Of a stretch of 64,000 nucleotides of DNA, positions 27,457 to 37,826 are shown one piece after another (within the stretch, counting starts at the first letter, position 1; each line of letters begins with the position of its first letter). Source of the stretch: Tillus elongatus. Taxonomy: Eukaryota > Arthropoda > Insecta > Coleoptera > Cleridae. The DNA is taken from assembly GCA_964006375.1 (NCBI GenBank), contig OZ023263.1:138355173-138419172 (forward strand). Reading direction: 5' to 3'. Position numbers and translations under genes: made by a program. Under the pieces are notes generated by a model. It saw nothing but the letters and a program-made list of their open reading frames with translations, did not search any database and was not told the origin of the DNA.

Positions 27457-29701
27457 TTTATTGTCTAAAAATTCACATCCTGAATTTTATAATGATAATC
27501 AACACTACATTAACATCCGAAAATATCAATGTGTAAATAATGTAAAATGAAGCTGTAATTTCAGTCTCTTTTAAACATCTACTGGAACCTCATCTTCGTC
27601 ATCTGTTTCTGACAGCCTATCAGAAATTTTGCTTTTATGTGCTAGATTTTTATACTCGTGAATGTATTTGTCTGGAATTATTTTCTTGTCACAAAATATT
27701 AATTGGTAGCGGATTAGGGTACAGTAAGGCATCACATTCGACGAATGCTGACGAATTTCTTGACGTCCTGTCTATAAAAGAGTAGAAAGTTCAAACATGC
27801 AAAATTATAAAAGAAAGTAATAACATTCATTTTCTGTTTTGAAGTATTGGGACTGCATGAAATATCTGTATGATTGAGTTCGATAACATTAAGTAGTTTC
27901 GCGTTTATTCTAGCATTTTGAATTAGTGTAGCTCATTCTGACGGCGCCCATATAATTATTCATTTAATAAACCTCTCGATAGTGGCGTGGACAGAATCAA
28001 CGGGCATACACGTGTGGCCTGGTAGAAGCTACACTATTTTTATTCTCTTAACATTGCGAGATGTCTCCAAAAATGTATACAGCATACAAAACATGATTCT
28101 GTTCTTATTTTGGCCTGGACCGCTATCACAATATAGTGCTACGTAACGTTTTCACGGTCGTCAATTTTTCTAAGGTAATTGACTATTATGCTACAGACCT
28201 CATTGCGACCACGATTCCCAACTGCTTCACCCCATAATTAGCAAATGCCTTCCCTGTTATAAGATTCGTATATAGTCTCATTATAAAAGGAATACTTACG
28301 AGAATAGTACAGTAACAGATTGTCTCCATGTGGTGTGTTTAACACTTTTTGCAGACCAAAGCTTGCACATAAAAATGTATTTTCTTGCTTGGCCTTCTTC
28401 TGGTATTTTTTAACATAAGTGTTTGCTTGCAGATTTCTGAGTCAAGTGATCACTGTATGCTTCTTCTTCACGAGCAGTATATTTTAAGTCGGAGTCTTTT
28501 CTTGATTCACATATAACGCATTTATCTTTCTTTGGTTTGTTAAATCCAATGTTAAAATCATCCTTAAAAATGTCTGAAAACTTTTAATGAAACTGTACTC
28601 TTGTTATTCGCATTTTGCTGGTATAGTCTAAATAAAAACGCCACCTTTCTCAAATCAGATCCAAATATAATCTACTGGAAATATTTTTGCAGCAATGAGA
28701 GAGTACTGATGGTAGATTTTTTGTAAATGTATGCACCTGCAATTTCAGTTAAATAGGAGTTTTATTAAAAGGCCCATGCTTGCCTCTCTGATCAAGTTTT
28801 GAGCGCTTAAAATGAACGCAGTTATTTATGGTCTAACGCAGGGTCATTTGTGAAATATCCAAGGTCTTCAGCAAAAATGTCTGACATACGTTTTGTTCAG
28901 TTTTTTGGCACAGAAATAACGTATTTATAAGTGGTTTTTCTTCTGCTAAACTCTTCAGTGTTTGTCTTTCTCTTGATCTCTGTCTCTTTAATGCAAGACA
29001 GCAACCAATCTCTTTGTCTTTGATAGCTTGCAAGACTCCAAGAAAAATCAAAAATACAATGGCGCTGCTGTTCAGTAAATTTATAACAATTATTATGACA
29101 CTTATTACTTTTGCATGTATTTGGCTTTACCGATCTCCCTTTTCCCAATTTTTTCTGTTTTCTTCAATAACCGTTTATTAATTGTTTTGCGTTTCCTTAG
29201 ACCAGCATCACTTACTTTACCTGAAAATTTTGAAGTATTTGTGAGAGCTTCATCCTCATCATCAAAACCTAAACTACTGCAGGTTAAATTCGAGTTAAAT
29301 CGTTTAAACTTATGTTTCGAATGTATACCTTTGGCATAAGAAATATTTAGTTCGCCTGGTTCATGTAGTTCCGAATCTGAGGCAGAACTATAATCTACAA
29401 TACGTTTTTTAACTGGTTTGTTCAAAGAATACGTCAACGATATATCATCTACAGTGTTACTCGTAATCACGTCATTATTATTACCAATGACGCTAGCAGT
29501 GTCGTTCTGTTCAGTAGTATCGTCTTTCAATAAATCATCAATATTCACACCATCATCGAGAATCACTATTAGAATGTCAAGAATATTGAATTTATTCCCA
29601 TTTATGCTGGTGTTCAATAGACCGTTACATCGCCCTTCATCGTTTGGGACACTCTTCTCTGCTGGTAGTGCTGTGTTGTCACCAGATTCAGAACATGACA
29701 C
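27457..29701 (-). pseudogene. Decayed gene of an insect repeat-associated protein family
   Basis: Minus strand. A 198-codon frame (29105-29701) is acidic then basic (SDSELHEPGELN, RKRKTINKRLLKKTEK). After a frameshift a cysteine-rich block follows at 28897-29148 (NTCKSNKCHNNCYKFTEQQR, SYQRQRDWLLSCI), then a shifted frame with NVCQTFLLKTLDIS (28833-28920). Further on come DQRGKHGPFNKTP near 28780, FNIGFNKPKKDKCVICES near 28530 and a possible CAGQNK-like block near 28110. I recognise this order (C-rich KC...C; VCK-FFL-TLxI; RGKH; PKKDQC-xC; SD-C-GQN) from a protein family found in many copies in insect genomes, probably transposon-borne, but I cannot name it. Multiple frameshifts and stops mark it as a pseudogene. 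A TTTATT (AATAAA on the minus strand) at 27457-27462 could be its polyadenylation signal. Confidence 0.6.
27571..27771 (-). CDS. Probable terminal exon of the 27.5-29.7 kb locus
   Basis: A 66-codon open stretch bounded by a splice acceptor (TTTTATAG) on the upstream side and a TAA stop. It ends in an acidic tail (RLSETDDEDEVPVDV) and includes CDKKIIPDKYIHEYKNL, which resembles the conserved C-terminus of the same insect family. Unlike the rest of the locus it shows no stop or frameshift. AATAAA follows about 110 bases after the stop. Either a preserved exon of a decaying copy, or part of a gene whose other exons I have mis-set. Confidence 0.45.
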   Translation of the reverse strand, partial: TGRQEIRQHSSNVMPYCTLIRYQLIFCDKKIIPDKYIHEYKNLAHKSKISDRLSETDDEDEVPVDV

Positions 29702-30480
29702 ATTAGATCAATGTTTATCCACGAGGGGTAAATTTACAAGCATTTGACCTCTTCACAACATTGTACTGTTTTTGAAGCTGTAAAACAATATCAATGTTTA
29801 GGAAAAGCCAAAATATTTATGCAGTAGGTAATACTTACCAACAATTCGGGTGATTTATAAACATGTATCTTAAGTTTATTCGTAATAAAAATATGTGTGT
29901 TTTAGTGCGCAGAAAGCTATAACGGCCCCATCTATAGCTTTAATATGTTTTTTAATGTAGAAACCTTTAATAGAACTGCAAATTACTGCCTGACTGGTGC
30001 TTACGTTCTCCACCTGAATTTATTAATCCAGACTATCGTAAGAAACATATGTTATAGTCGCTTACCATGTTTTACCGGAACGGAATGAATGGTTACGTTG
30101 TTTGCAGGGAGTAAATAACTTCGGTGGCGGATACGATAATTTTATTTTGTAATTATTATAAAAATGGTATAAATTATAACCTAAGTTGTATTTGGAACTA
30201 GTAGGTCTCATACAACAGGATTGTTTTTACCTCAAACCGACTTTTGTTGATTTTGTCGCTTACGATGGTTTTCCAAACAGCCATCGATATTATGTTAGAG
30301 TTTGTATTAAAAAGTGTTCTTTTGATTTGATCGTAAAGTTTCTAACACAGTTTACTACCAAATCCCAATCAGAATAATTTTCACCATCTGTTCACTGTGT
30401 TGTTTATCAAGTATATAAGGTAGGTAAAGGTGAGTAGCAGGTGCTTATGGTTATTTGTGTTCTTCAAGATTTTTAATAAA
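29702..30480. other. No feature recognised
   Basis: AT-rich sequence between a minus-strand and a plus-strand decayed locus, which are thus divergently arranged. Confidence 0.5.
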
Positions 30481-33115
30481 ATGGCAAGTGAAACAAATAT
30501 TAACTTATACATTGGGTTCAGCAATAGCTATTCCCAAAAATGATGAAAAGGAAAACTGTGGCATGGTATGAACAAGGGTGACAGGATAATATAAGCAAAA
30601 AGCATCGTTGTCCGTTAAATGCTTTTTAATTTACCACGTATTCAGGTGCACGATTGTTATTATGTTTGCGATTGCCATTTTCTTGAGGAAGATAAGGTAC
30701 CAGGAACCCGAAGAGGCTTAAAAAGAACTGCGGTTTCTTTATTGTGCATTTCTTCTGGTAAGTTGATATTTGAAGATTAATATTTTAAATATTAAAATTT
30801 TGTAACGTTAAGATCTTGTCTTAAAATTTCATACCTAATGTTAAGATGTTGCCTATCTCTTCAATTATAGTTTGTGTGATTATAATGCAACAGTTGCAAT
30901 TATGTTTTCAATATATACTCTGTTTATTATGACTATATACTAAATTCAGGATTTTCTTTATTCTTGTAATTCGTTACACGTAATTCGTTACAGACATAGG
31001 CTTGCTCAGCGTCAATACAGACATAGACTTGCTCAGCGTGTATTATGCATCAGCATATCCTTACTTTAAATTTAAATTGTGTGTGGCGGCACTGCCTGTG
31101 ATTCGCACATGATTTTTTTATGGCCCAGAAGAGAATTCAACTGTTTTCTAGTAAAAAGATTTAGTAAGAATTATTTGTAATTCCCCAAACTAAAAGCCAA
31201 ATACCTATTAAGAGTCTTTTGCAAACTGTGCCTGGCAAATAAATACTTTTTTCATTTTATTAATTTTGTCAGGTGTGTAAAGTAAACTTGTATCTACTTA
31301 ATTTGATGATTAAAATGTATTTGCGTTTGTCGTACTTTTTTAAGTTAATAAAATGTATTGATTTTACTGGTTTTCTATATACTCTATTTTCTAGTGTAAT
31401 GTTAGTTTTTAAAAACATTAATGTTGAAAATAAATCGTCAATTTGGTTGCTGCCTCACTGTATTTTGTGACTTAATAATAATTACTTTTCTTCTGCAACA
31501 TTTTCACCAGATTCATATAATTTTTCTGTTTTCAGAACAAGTAGGAACTGAAGCTGGTAGTCCTACTCAAACTACAAGAGACATATTTCTGCTGAGCACT
31601 CCCAGGGCATTGGAAAAATTAAACCTGCCAAAAGTAAGTTATGGTGTAATGTACCATATAAAACACAATTTGTTTTTAAATAATGGAATATATCTTTAGA
31701 TGTATAAAAATTGTAGCATTCTTTAAGTCAAGAAAAGTAGTGCTTTTATTGTCATTTGATGAAGTTAATAATTTTGAAAAAACTTATTTGCATTTATTCA
31801 ATAGTAAAAGTTTGACATGTGTTTTAAAATGGATGGAAATAACCTCGAGATATTTTTTGCCTAGCCCAAATTAAAAAGAAGTTGTTTACCTTAATTTGTT
31901 GACCAAATTGCAAGCAATGACTTGGTTATAAATTTATTTTTAAAATGTTACATTTTTAGTCTTTAGTAATTGTTTGCCAAATTCTAACAATTAGTAATGA
32001 TGGTATGTGCATATAAGTTAAACATTATTTATTTAGGAAAAAATCGCTAATGATGACGTAACAACTTTCAGACTTGTAAATGTTTGTAAAATGAACACAA
32101 ATTAGGTCATCTAAAACCCCTCAAGTCCATTTTAATTCTATAGGTTTATATGTCGTGTATCAAAAAGTGATGTTCTGATTTTAATCAAATTGATTAACTA
32201 TTCATTAGTTTGGGTGACTTTAGGGTAATCAGCCTAAATAGATTAGTTTTTCCAGGAGACCTAATATATTTTCATGACATTTTGTATGAAAATTAGCAGT
32301 TCTCTATGTGCAACTTGTTTTTAAAATGTTTTTAAAATATACTAACAAAGTCCAAACGCTCTTTAAGATTTTTATATTTATATTGTAAATACAGTCAATC
32401 CTCAAATACAATATGCTGATATTGTATTAAGTAGTAAATGCAACCCTGATGTAGTTTCTTCTAATCAAATTAATAACTCTCAGTTTTGTTTTTAATTTGA
32501 AGCTATTTAAGTTATAACTATGTTTTCTTAATAATTAATTTTTACCTTGTAATAATAATTTTTGCTTTTCCAGGTCACAAAATTGTACACAAAAAAATTC
32601 TGCACCAAATCAGTGTGTTAAGGCAAGCTCAATTAACACCAAAAGCGAAACAACTATATCAGCTTAATAGTGGCTCCAACAGAACGATAGCTACACTGAG
32701 AAAATGAGTAGACACTTTAAAACACGACCGCATTTTGCAGAGCGTACCACAAAGTCAATAAAATTCTGCGAACTAATTAAATATGTAAACGAGGCATCAT
32801 ATAGATTTATCAGATGCTGTTGAGAAATAAGCTGCTGTTCAAGAGAGCCTGTAGATTTACACTGGTAAAAAATTTATGCCTCACTATTTAAAAGTAAAGG
32901 AAAAGGCTACCAGCTTTTATCTAAGTTGCTTGCTTTATCTTCCAAAACAACTTTGCTAACCCCACTAAACTGAAATTCTCTAGCGGCAAGAATAAACCAA
33001 AAAGCTTTCAACACCTTTGAAAAACAGACTACAAAAATAGAGTAAAATTGAAAACCTTTTGCGTATCTCATATCAAGAGTTAATTGACCCTGTAAAATTA
33101 CAGGCATATAATAAA
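30481..33115 (+). pseudogene. THAP-domain / P-element-like locus with three candidate exons
   Basis: Exon 1 ends at 30757 before a GTAAGT donor and encodes DCYYVCDCHFLEEDKVPGTR, resembling the C-x2-HF end of a THAP zinc finger, then RGLKRTAVSLLCISS. An upstream stop (TAA at 30616) cuts the first half of the domain into another frame. Exon 2 (31536-31633) has a TTTTCAG acceptor and GTAAGT donor and joins in phase (EQVGTEAGSPTQTTRDIF, STPRALEKLNLPK). Exon 3 starts at 32574 after TTTTCCAG; its phase-0 frame stops after 15 codons, while a frame shifted by one stays open to 32707 (HKKILHQISVLRQAQLTPKA). Later codons near 32890 (LFKSKGKGYQLLSKLLALSS) resemble the core of THAP/P-type transposases. 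Most likely a decaying P-superfamily transposase or a THAP gene derived from one. Confidence 0.45.
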
Positions 33116-34060
33116 TTCAAAAATTAAAAAAAAACTCAAACAGATAATATAGTTTAGTTTGTATGTGTACTTATAGATAATAAGGTATTGTAGTTTGTAT
33201 GTTAAGACATGGTACAATTGTGTGGTTTGTGTGCAACAGTTATTTGCTTTCTGTCTAAAATCTTACATTTGTACAATATAAGTCTATCTAGACAAGGAAT
33301 GGTTATTTCACAATATAGCGGGTTGTTTATACCACTTTCTACTAGGTCAGGCGCACTTCCAGTTATGTATTTTGTTTACTTTTATCTTTTGGCAACCTCA
33401 TATGTAAAATTCTGTTTACTACATCCAAGGCACTATCCAATACTTTTTTGACCACATGTATTAACAACTGTGCATCACGAAAAGCATAATGCGAAGTGAT
33501 TTAAAAAAAGTAGAAACCATAACCCTGTTTTGAATAACAATAGTCAGTTTTAATCACAACCTCTTTAGAAATCTTAACGAGTTGTGATTTGACATTAATG
33601 TGCTAAAATGTTTAGCAAACAATACCACAGAATCATGGGGTCATGCCTAATTATTTTTCTTTGAAAGTAATCTTGCAGTAACCAGTCAACTTCCATGGTA
33701 CACTCAAACACTGAATAAATGATTTTTAAGTTAGGCTTTTTTGTAACTTTATCGAGAAAGTGGGGTATTATTGTTAGGAGAATTCTGTAAAGTTCTACAG
33801 TTATTAGAAGAAAAAAAATTGGGTTCTTTCTGTAACCGACTACAAAACAGTTATAATGCAATTATTGAATTATGTATAAACCACATTATGAATATCTCTG
33901 AAATCGAGCTTATGGCAATATTTTCATTAAATTTTTATATGATAAAGATTAGTATCTTTCATGAAATAATTGAGTTTTTTTATATTAGTAAAGTGGTTTA
34001 CTGCAATAAAAAGGCCACGGAATAAATACACGACAAAACCAGTTGGGGCTGGTCGTTAGT
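33116..34060. other. No gene recognised
   Basis: AT-rich. Open frames at 33209-33451 and 33771-34025 have no recognisable domain. Confidence 0.45.
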
Positions 34061-34068
34061 ATAGTTTA
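34061..34068. repeat. Left 8-bp flanking direct repeat of the hammerhead array
   Basis: ATAGTTTA, repeated at 35425-35432. The right copy partly overlaps unit sequence (TTACATA), so the true duplication may be shorter. Confidence 0.55.
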
Positions 34069-34098
34069 GCCATATTACTTTATAAGTGAGATCTCGCT

Positions 34099-34145
34099 GT
34101 AATAAGTATACCTTACTGACAAGCTCTAATCAGTCTATGGTAAGA
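34099..34145 (+). pseudogene. Degenerate hammerhead of unit 0
   Basis: The core reads CTGACAAGCTCTAATCAG: the GAAA arm and stem III are deleted. Flanking GTATACC and TATGGT/AGAATAC blocks remain. It cannot self-cleave as drawn. Confidence 0.7.
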
Positions 34146-34312
34146 ATACATCTAGCCTTACATACACTGTCGCTATATTAGGGAAGAAATGGGCCAGGGC
34201 TGACAATTTACAAAATTGTTAGTTGGTTGTACACAGTCTCTATTTTATAACATTTTGTGTTATTTGGAGCTGTCGTGACAACATATTACCTGGTTCCGCA
34301 CCGAGATGGTTT

Positions 34313-34349
34313 GGAGAAGGAAAAACATGTGCCGGCAAGGAATTCCACA
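34313..34349. repeat. 37-nt LINE A patch inside hammerhead unit 1
   Basis: All 37 bases (GGAGAAGGAAAAACATGTGC start) are identical to 61266-61302, antisense to the PAHVFP-coding part of LINE A. In unit 1 they replace about 12 bases (GCGACCCTGTCGT in other units) between GAGATGG and ACATCTTA. Confidence 0.9.
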
Positions 34350-34416
34350 CACATCTTACAATGTTCTAGGAGGCTGGCTACCATAACCGTATTACTTTAA
34401 AGGTGTGTTCTCTCTG

Positions 34417-34475
34417 TAATTAGTATACCATACTGATGAGCTCTAATTAGAGCGAAACCGCTCCGATTCTGATTA
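34417..34475 (+). ncRNA. Type I hammerhead ribozyme, unit 1 (stem III damaged)
   Basis: Core CTGATGA (34433-34439), stem II GCTCT-AATT-AGAGC (34440-34453) and GAAA (34454-34457) are intact. Stem III reads ACCGCT instead of ACCGGT, so the palindrome is broken, and the inner stem I (ACCATA against CGATT) pairs poorly. Outer stem I TAATTAG/CTGATTA still pairs with one wobble. Probably weak or inactive. Confidence 0.75.
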
Positions 34476-34722
34476 TGGTGAGAATACATCTAGCCTGCCA
34501 TAAAATGTCCCTATATTAGGGAAGAAATGGGTCAGGGCTGACAATTTACAAAATTGTTAGTTGGTTGTACACAGCCTCTATTTTATAACATTTTGTGTTA
34601 TTTGGAGCTGTCGTGACAACATACTACCTGGATCCGCACCGAGATGGCGACCCTGTCGTACATCTTAAATGTTTTAGGAGGCTGGCTACCGTAGTCGTAT
34701 TACTTTATAGGTGTTTTTGCTG

Positions 34723-34783
34723 TAATTAGTATACCGTACTGATGAGCTCTAATTAGAGCGAAACCGGTCTGCGGTTCTAATTA
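34723..34783 (+). ncRNA. Type I hammerhead ribozyme, unit 2 (complete)
   Basis: Outer stem I TAATTAG (34723-34729) pairs with CTAATTA (34777-34783), 7 bp. An internal loop TAT/T follows. Inner stem I ACCGTA pairs with TGCGGT in all six positions, counting a G-U. Core CTGATGA 34739-34745; stem II GCTCT-AATT-AGAGC 34746-34759; GAAA 34760-34763; stem III is the minimal palindrome ACCGGT; predicted cleavage is after C34769 (GUC site). A stem III this short and without a loop is known from hammerheads that act as dimers, where two copies pair through it. All catalytic positions are present. Confidence 0.9.
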
Positions 34784-35033
34784 TGCTGAGAATACATCTA
34801 GCCGTACACACATTGTCCCTACATTAGGGAGGAAATGGGCCAGCGCTGACAATTTACAAAATTGTTAGTTGGTTGGACACAGTCCCTATTTTATAACATT
34901 GTGTGTTATTTGGAGCTGCCGTGACTACATACTACCTGGCTCCGCACTGAGATGGCGTCCCTGTCGTACATCTTACAATGTTCTAGGAGGCTGGCTACCA
35001 TATCCGTATTACTTTATAGGTGTGTTCTCTCTG

Positions 35034-35094
35034 TAATTAGTATACCGTACTGATGAGCTCTAATTAGAGCGAAACCGGTCTAAGGTTCTAATTA
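35034..35094 (+). ncRNA. Type I hammerhead ribozyme, unit 3 (complete)
   Basis: Same layout as unit 2: TAATTAG 35034-35040 pairs with CTAATTA 35088-35094; inner ACCGTA pairs with TAAGGT except one G-A mismatch; core CTGATGA 35050-35056; stem II 35057-35070; GAAA 35071-35074; palindromic ACCGGT; predicted cleavage after C35080. Base changes between units 2 and 3 in the inner stem (GC to AA) fall opposite an unchanged strand, so this pair is slightly weaker. Confidence 0.9.
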
Positions 35095-35342
35095 TGGTGA
35101 GAATACATCTAGCCTTACATACATTATCCCTATATTAGGGGATGACTGGGCCAGGGCTGACAATTTACAAAATTGTGAATTGGTTGTACACAGTCTCTAT
35201 TTTATAACATTTTGTGTTATTTGGAGCTGTCGTGACAACATACTACCTGGATCCGCACTGAGGTGGCGACCCTGTTGTACATCTTACAATGTTTTAGGAG
35301 ACTGGCTACAATAGCCGTATTACTTTATAGGTGTTTTTGCTG

Positions 35343-35401
35343 TAATTAGTATACCGTACTGATCAGCTTTAATTATAGCGAAACCGGTCTGTGGTTCTAA
35401 T
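35343..35401 (+). ncRNA. Hammerhead ribozyme, unit 4 (catalytic G8 mutated)
   Basis: The core reads CTGATCA instead of CTGATGA, replacing G8, the general acid of the hammerhead. Stem II is weakened to GCTTTAATTATAGC. GAAA, the ACCGGT palindrome and inner stem I (ACCGTA/TGTGGT with two G-U pairs) remain. A 3-base deletion shortens the outer stem I strand. Predicted inactive. Confidence 0.8.
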
Positions 35402-35424
35402 GGTGAGAATGCATCTAGCCTTAC

Positions 35425-35432
35425 ATAGTTTA
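35425..35432. repeat. Right 8-bp flanking direct repeat of the hammerhead array
   Basis: ATAGTTTA, matching 34061-34068. Unit homology ends here: after TTACATA the other units continue with CATTGTCC or similar, while this site continues with GTTTAAGTT. Confidence 0.55.
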
Positions 35433-36857
35433 AGTTAAACTAAGTTCGGAATAAGCGTCTTAATTATATATGTAACTATTTCGAGCATGGTATGTGTGAT
35501 TTTAATGACAGATTAAATTAGGTGTAGTACTTTAAAATTATAAAATTTTATACAACTCAGTTGTTTAAAGTTGTGTTATATGTTGATTTTAATTTTCAGT
35601 GTATTTTTGTTGACTACATTTCCTGTTTATTACTTGTTTTGTTTGACTTATTTATACAACTGACTGTGTAAGTCACTAGTAAAGATTTATGTAGAGATAT
35701 TGTGTGTTTTTTTGTGTCTTTTCTGTTGTACCAAATTTTCTCTTACTAAATGAAAATTATTAATCTTATTAAGATTCACTACAATAACGCACTTGCTGCG
35801 TCGAGAACATTTTTTCATATTTCAATTGATTAGTTTGTTTAGATACATTAATGTACAAAATTTTAAAAAAAGTTGCTATCTTTATTGTTGTAATAATATT
35901 ATCACTCTTTTGTTCTAGGTAAGTTCATGACTGTAACTTTCTGAAATATACCACAAAGTCAAGCACTAATGCAGTCCAAAACATTTCCTGTCCATAAGCT
36001 ACATAAGGTTTGTTAATCGTTATATACAATCTTAGGTTTCAAATGATTTTAGAGTAAACGAACAACTTGAGGCGCTAATTAATTTTTGTGGCATTCTACT
36101 TTGATATTTTTTCTACTGCTGAGAAAAAATGAATTTCGTTTAATACACGGTACTCTATATAAGTGGTTTAAAGGTGCTAAAAGATAAACCACTACTAATC
36201 TAGACGTATATTGAAGATTGTAAACAAAACTTCTTAAATACCTACAATTAAAAGAATCAGTTTCAGGTCACTACGTTCTGCTTATTTTTAAAAGTCATAG
36301 TTTAATGCTAATGCAGTCTTAAACCACTTTAAACAGAAAAGTGTTGTAGTTAACAGGTACCAAAGTATTTTCGCCATTTCCGAAAAAAAAGCAGGTCCTG
36401 ATATGCTAGTATTCTGTTGTGTTTCTCCGTTCAAAGTGTTTTAAAACTGTATTAGTGTCAAACTAGTTTCGTTATTTCAATTTAAATAAAAAGTTCTATT
36501 AATAGTTATAATGATTATTTTTAAAGAAATTCGTAATGAGTTAAAAATAAACCCTTAAAATCAATAGCAACTTAACTACATAATATATTTTTGTTAAATT
36601 TCTACTTCAACTCTCCACAAGATGTGACCGAGAAACGTCAAAAGATTATAAAATACTCTGTAGTTATTCTGTTATGATTGAAACGTACATAAAACTTGTT
36701 TTCGGGTTTATATATTGTAGATTGCAAAAAAAAAAATTCACATTAATTCACGTTTGTACTGACCAATTTTATAAGTACATTTTAAATCATATTTGGTAAT
36801 TCTACTAATTGACATTGTTGAAAATTATGATCGCTATCAAGAAGGGAGTTTTTTAAC
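35433..36857. other. Mostly featureless, with an H-family terminus (H5)
   Basis: At 35783-35812 ATTCACTACAATAACGCACT TGCTGCG is an isolated H-family terminus. The rest is AT-rich without recognisable genes. Confidence 0.55.
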
Positions 36858-37136
36858 AGAGAATTTCCAGGACAATGGATTGGGCGTAGATGTGCTATTA
36901 AGTGCCCCCCTAGATCACCGGATTTAACTCCTATAGACTTATTTCTATGGGGCCATTTAAAGAGTAGAATTTACACAACAGAACCGGAGGCCCTGGAAGA
37001 ATTACGACGACGCATTGTTGAAGAATGCCGTCTAATAACTCCACAAATGATCCAGAATGTCAGAGCTCGTTTCGAACAAAATTTGTACTTTTGTATGGAA
37101 GCTGGTGGTCAACAACTTGAGCACTTACTTAACTGA
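36858..37136 (+). pseudogene. Tc1/mariner-type transposase C-terminal fragment
   Basis: An open frame of 92 codons ending in TGA reads REFPGQWIGRRC, then PPRSPDLTPIDLFLWGHLKS, VRARFEQNLYFCMEAGGQQL and EHLLN. The PRSPDLxPIDFFLWG segment carries the final catalytic aspartate region of DDE transposases of the Tc1/mariner superfamily, and the tail is typical of the insect branch. No DNA-binding domain or first two acidic residues are found upstream, so this is a 5'-deleted remnant, though its remaining frame is intact. AATAAA follows the stop. Confidence 0.85.
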
Positions 37137-37247
37137 ATAAACTTTTTTGAACGTTTGGTTTTTTTTTAACGAAACATTGACTAAATAGTGAATTTCTTAT
37201 CACAATGAATGAAATACATTCTTGCAACTCCAACTGTGAATAATTTT

Positions 37248-37502
<255 letters not shown>

Positions 37503-37826
37503 TATATTTAAATAAAGCTCCACTCACACAAGCGCGAGCTTACACTCATATTCACACAAGTACACATAATGCATAGAGTTATATTTACAATTTGCACCTG
37601 CAATATTCTGTATCTATTTAACTAATTATTACTAGATAATATTAAGGAAAAAAACAGGGACACAAATCTTCTGCGTCTTGGGGATCTATCTAGACGACTT
37701 TATACAACTTACACAGATGGTTGACCCTGGATAAATTCGGAAGTACATGGTTAGACAGAAGGATAGCTAAAACTGTAAAAAATGTAAAAAATTCTAAGTA
37801 GCTACTACAAAATTAAATAAGAACCC
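37503..37826. other. Possible 3' untranslated part of LINE D
   Basis: Lies downstream (on the minus strand) of the LINE D C-terminus. No own feature can be recognised. Confidence 0.35.

Larger units (their letters stand above)
34061..35432 (+). mobile_element. Tandem hammerhead-ribozyme array (retrozyme-like), about 310-bp units
   Basis: About 4.4 tandem units. The landmark CTGATGAG falls at 34433, 34739 and 35050, with degenerate forms at 34115 and 35359, giving periods of 318, 306, 311 and 309. Each unit runs: TATTACTTTATAGGTG, hammerhead core, AGAATACATCTAGCC, AGGGCTGACAATTTACAAAA, TGTTATTTGGAGCTG, CCGCACCGAGATGGC, TAGGAGGCTGGCTACC. There is no open frame. The array begins and ends within the ribozyme region and is flanked by ATAGTTTA at 34061-34068 and 35425-35432, a probable target-site duplication. 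Animal retrozymes are known as short tandem repeats with type I hammerheads that pass through circular RNA and are reverse-transcribed by other elements; the sequence fits that class. It could also be called a short ribozyme-bearing satellite. Confidence 0.9.

Noticed and set aside
34433..34475. Alternative type III hammerhead drawing or stem I made from TATGGT downstream
   Set aside because: Pairing ACCGTA with TATGGT leaves an A in place of the required U16.1 before the cleavage base. The type I drawing with ACCGGT as stem III satisfies every conserved position in units 2 and 3.
34061..35432. CRISPR-like array
   Set aside because: Units are tandem and about 310 bp with no short repeat/spacer alternation, and the context is eukaryotic.
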